From: CAISIP01 sp031367285
Lineage (GTDB): Bacteria > Pseudomonadota > Gammaproteobacteria > Burkholderiales > Burkholderiaceae_C
DNA length: 16,627 nt
NCBI GenBank assembly: GCA_031367285.1
Contig: JANLPN010000505.1
Location: 1 to 16,627 of the forward strand
Reading direction: 5' to 3'
The notes under the pieces were generated by a model that was not told the origin of the DNA, did not search any database, and was given only the letters and a program-made list of their open reading frames with translations. Within the stretch, counting starts at the first letter, position 1, and every line of letters starts with the position of its first letter. A program made the translations under genes and the position numbers. Positions 16,015-16,627 of this stretch are shown here, piece by piece.

Positions 16015-16627
16015 ATGGCCAGCGCATCGGGCAAGTCCGGCAAAGTTCACCCGGCAGTTGCAGCAATTCAAAAATCTTCCGTGCCCAAGGTCAAGGTCGC
16101 CGTGAGCGACATCGACGGCGTATTGCGCGGCAAGTATCTGCACCGCGACAAGTTCCTCGGTGCGGCCGAGCCCTATCCCGGTGGCGGCTTCGGCTTCTGC
16201 GACGTGGTGCTGGGCTGGGACATGATGGATGTCACCTACGACAACACCACAGCCACCGGCTGGCAACACGGCTTCCCCGACGCGCTGGCACGGCTGGATC
16301 TGAATACCGCGCGCCATGTGCCCTGGGACGATGGCGTGCCGTTTTTCCTGGGCGAGTTCGTTTATGCCGACGGCACTGCCCATGCCCAGTGCCCGCGCCA
16401 GGCGCTCAAGCGCGTTCTGGCGCGCGCCGAAAAGATGGGTTTCAAGGTCATGACCGGCATGGAGTTTGAGTGGTACAACTTTCTGGAGACGCCGCAAAGC
16501 TGGGCTGCCAAGAAGGGCGTTGCGCCCGACGTGCTCACGCCCGGCATGTTTGGCTATTCCCTGTTGCGCACCAACCAGAACCGTGAATTTTTCAACGCCA
16601 TCATGGACGACATGCTGGCTTTCAAGG
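16015..16627 (+). CDS. Glutamine-synthetase-like gamma-glutamyl ligase, N-terminal 204 codons (runs off the window)
   Basis: The open frame runs from the ATG at 16015 to the window end without a stop. The N-terminal beta-grasp part contains VSDIDGVLRGKYL, as in glutamine-synthetase-like ligases of the PuuA / gamma-glutamylmethylamide synthetase type. The first part of the catalytic domain contains KVMTGMEFEWYNF, whose ExE-type glutamates bind the active-site metals in this superfamily. Such enzymes use ATP to join glutamate to ammonia or an amine. A non-nitrogen-assimilation role, activating an amine for breakdown, fits the company of amine-oxidising and transport genes, but is an inference. 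AAGGA at 16005-16009, five bases upstream, supports the start. The C-terminal half lies outside the window. Confidence 0.85.
   Translation, partial: MASASGKSGKVHPAVAAIQKSSVPKVKVAVSDIDGVLRGKYLHRDKFLGAAEPYPGGGFGFCDVVLGWDMMDVTYDNTTATGWQHGFPDALARLDLNTARHVPWDDGVPFFLGEFVYADGTAHAQCPRQALKRVLARAEKMGFKVMTGMEFEWYNFLETPQSWAAKKGVAPDVLTPGMFGYSLLRTNQNREFFNAIMDDMLAFK

Noticed and set aside
1..16627. CRISPR arrays, rRNA or tRNA genes
   Set aside because: No regularly spaced repeats and no tRNA or rRNA sequence signatures were seen on either strand.

Overview
The window is GC-rich DNA (roughly 60-65% G+C in the lines I counted) from a bacterium. Gene content, protein wording and the Shine-Dalgarno style point to a betaproteobacterium, most likely Burkholderiales (Comamonadaceae-like). 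This placement is an inference; there is no rRNA or marker gene here.

Left edge (1-735): no intact gene. Instead there is a patchwork of remnants abutting at short junctions: an amino-acid ABC permease fragment and a hydantoinase-A/oxoprolinase (HyuA-like) fragment on the minus strand, the C-terminal end of a LysR regulator on the plus strand, and the C-terminal piece of an EamA transporter on the minus strand. Next (742-4204) come two intact minus-strand genes: an 807-residue FAD/GcvT-type amine oxidoreductase (sarcosine/dimethylglycine dehydrogenase family) and a DMT/EamA transporter. At the right edge (14985-16627) are a second EamA transporter and the first 204 codons of a glutamine-synthetase-like ligase. 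These flanks look like a catabolic and transport locus for amines or N-methylated amino compounds; the substrate cannot be read from the sequence.

The middle (4298-14988) is a DNA-transaction island on the plus strand. It starts with a SWIM zinc-finger SNF2 helicase transcribed divergently from the first EamA gene. An AT-rich promoter/operator with nested inverted repeats follows. It drives a tightly packed row: ribbon-helix-helix antitoxin (FitA-like), PIN-domain toxin (TTG start overlapping the antitoxin stop), a 1003-residue beta-class adenine methyltransferase (type III Mod-like, with long N- and C-terminal extensions), and a 1087-residue helicase-nuclease (type III Res-like, with intact Walker A, DEGH, SAT, QxxGRxxR and PD-ExK motifs). 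The second EamA gene overlaps the Res stop codon by ATGA.

Working model: the toxin-antitoxin pair and the restriction-modification pair form one transcription unit under autorepression by the antitoxin, so that addiction and DNA defence are co-expressed. The downstream transporter is, at least partly, translationally coupled to this unit. The SNF2 helicase next door has its own candidate promoter and may be a separate housekeeping or accessory gene. Apart from the remnant region 1-741, no stretch longer than 300 bases lacks a gene. I see no rRNA, tRNA, CRISPR array or insertion sequence.
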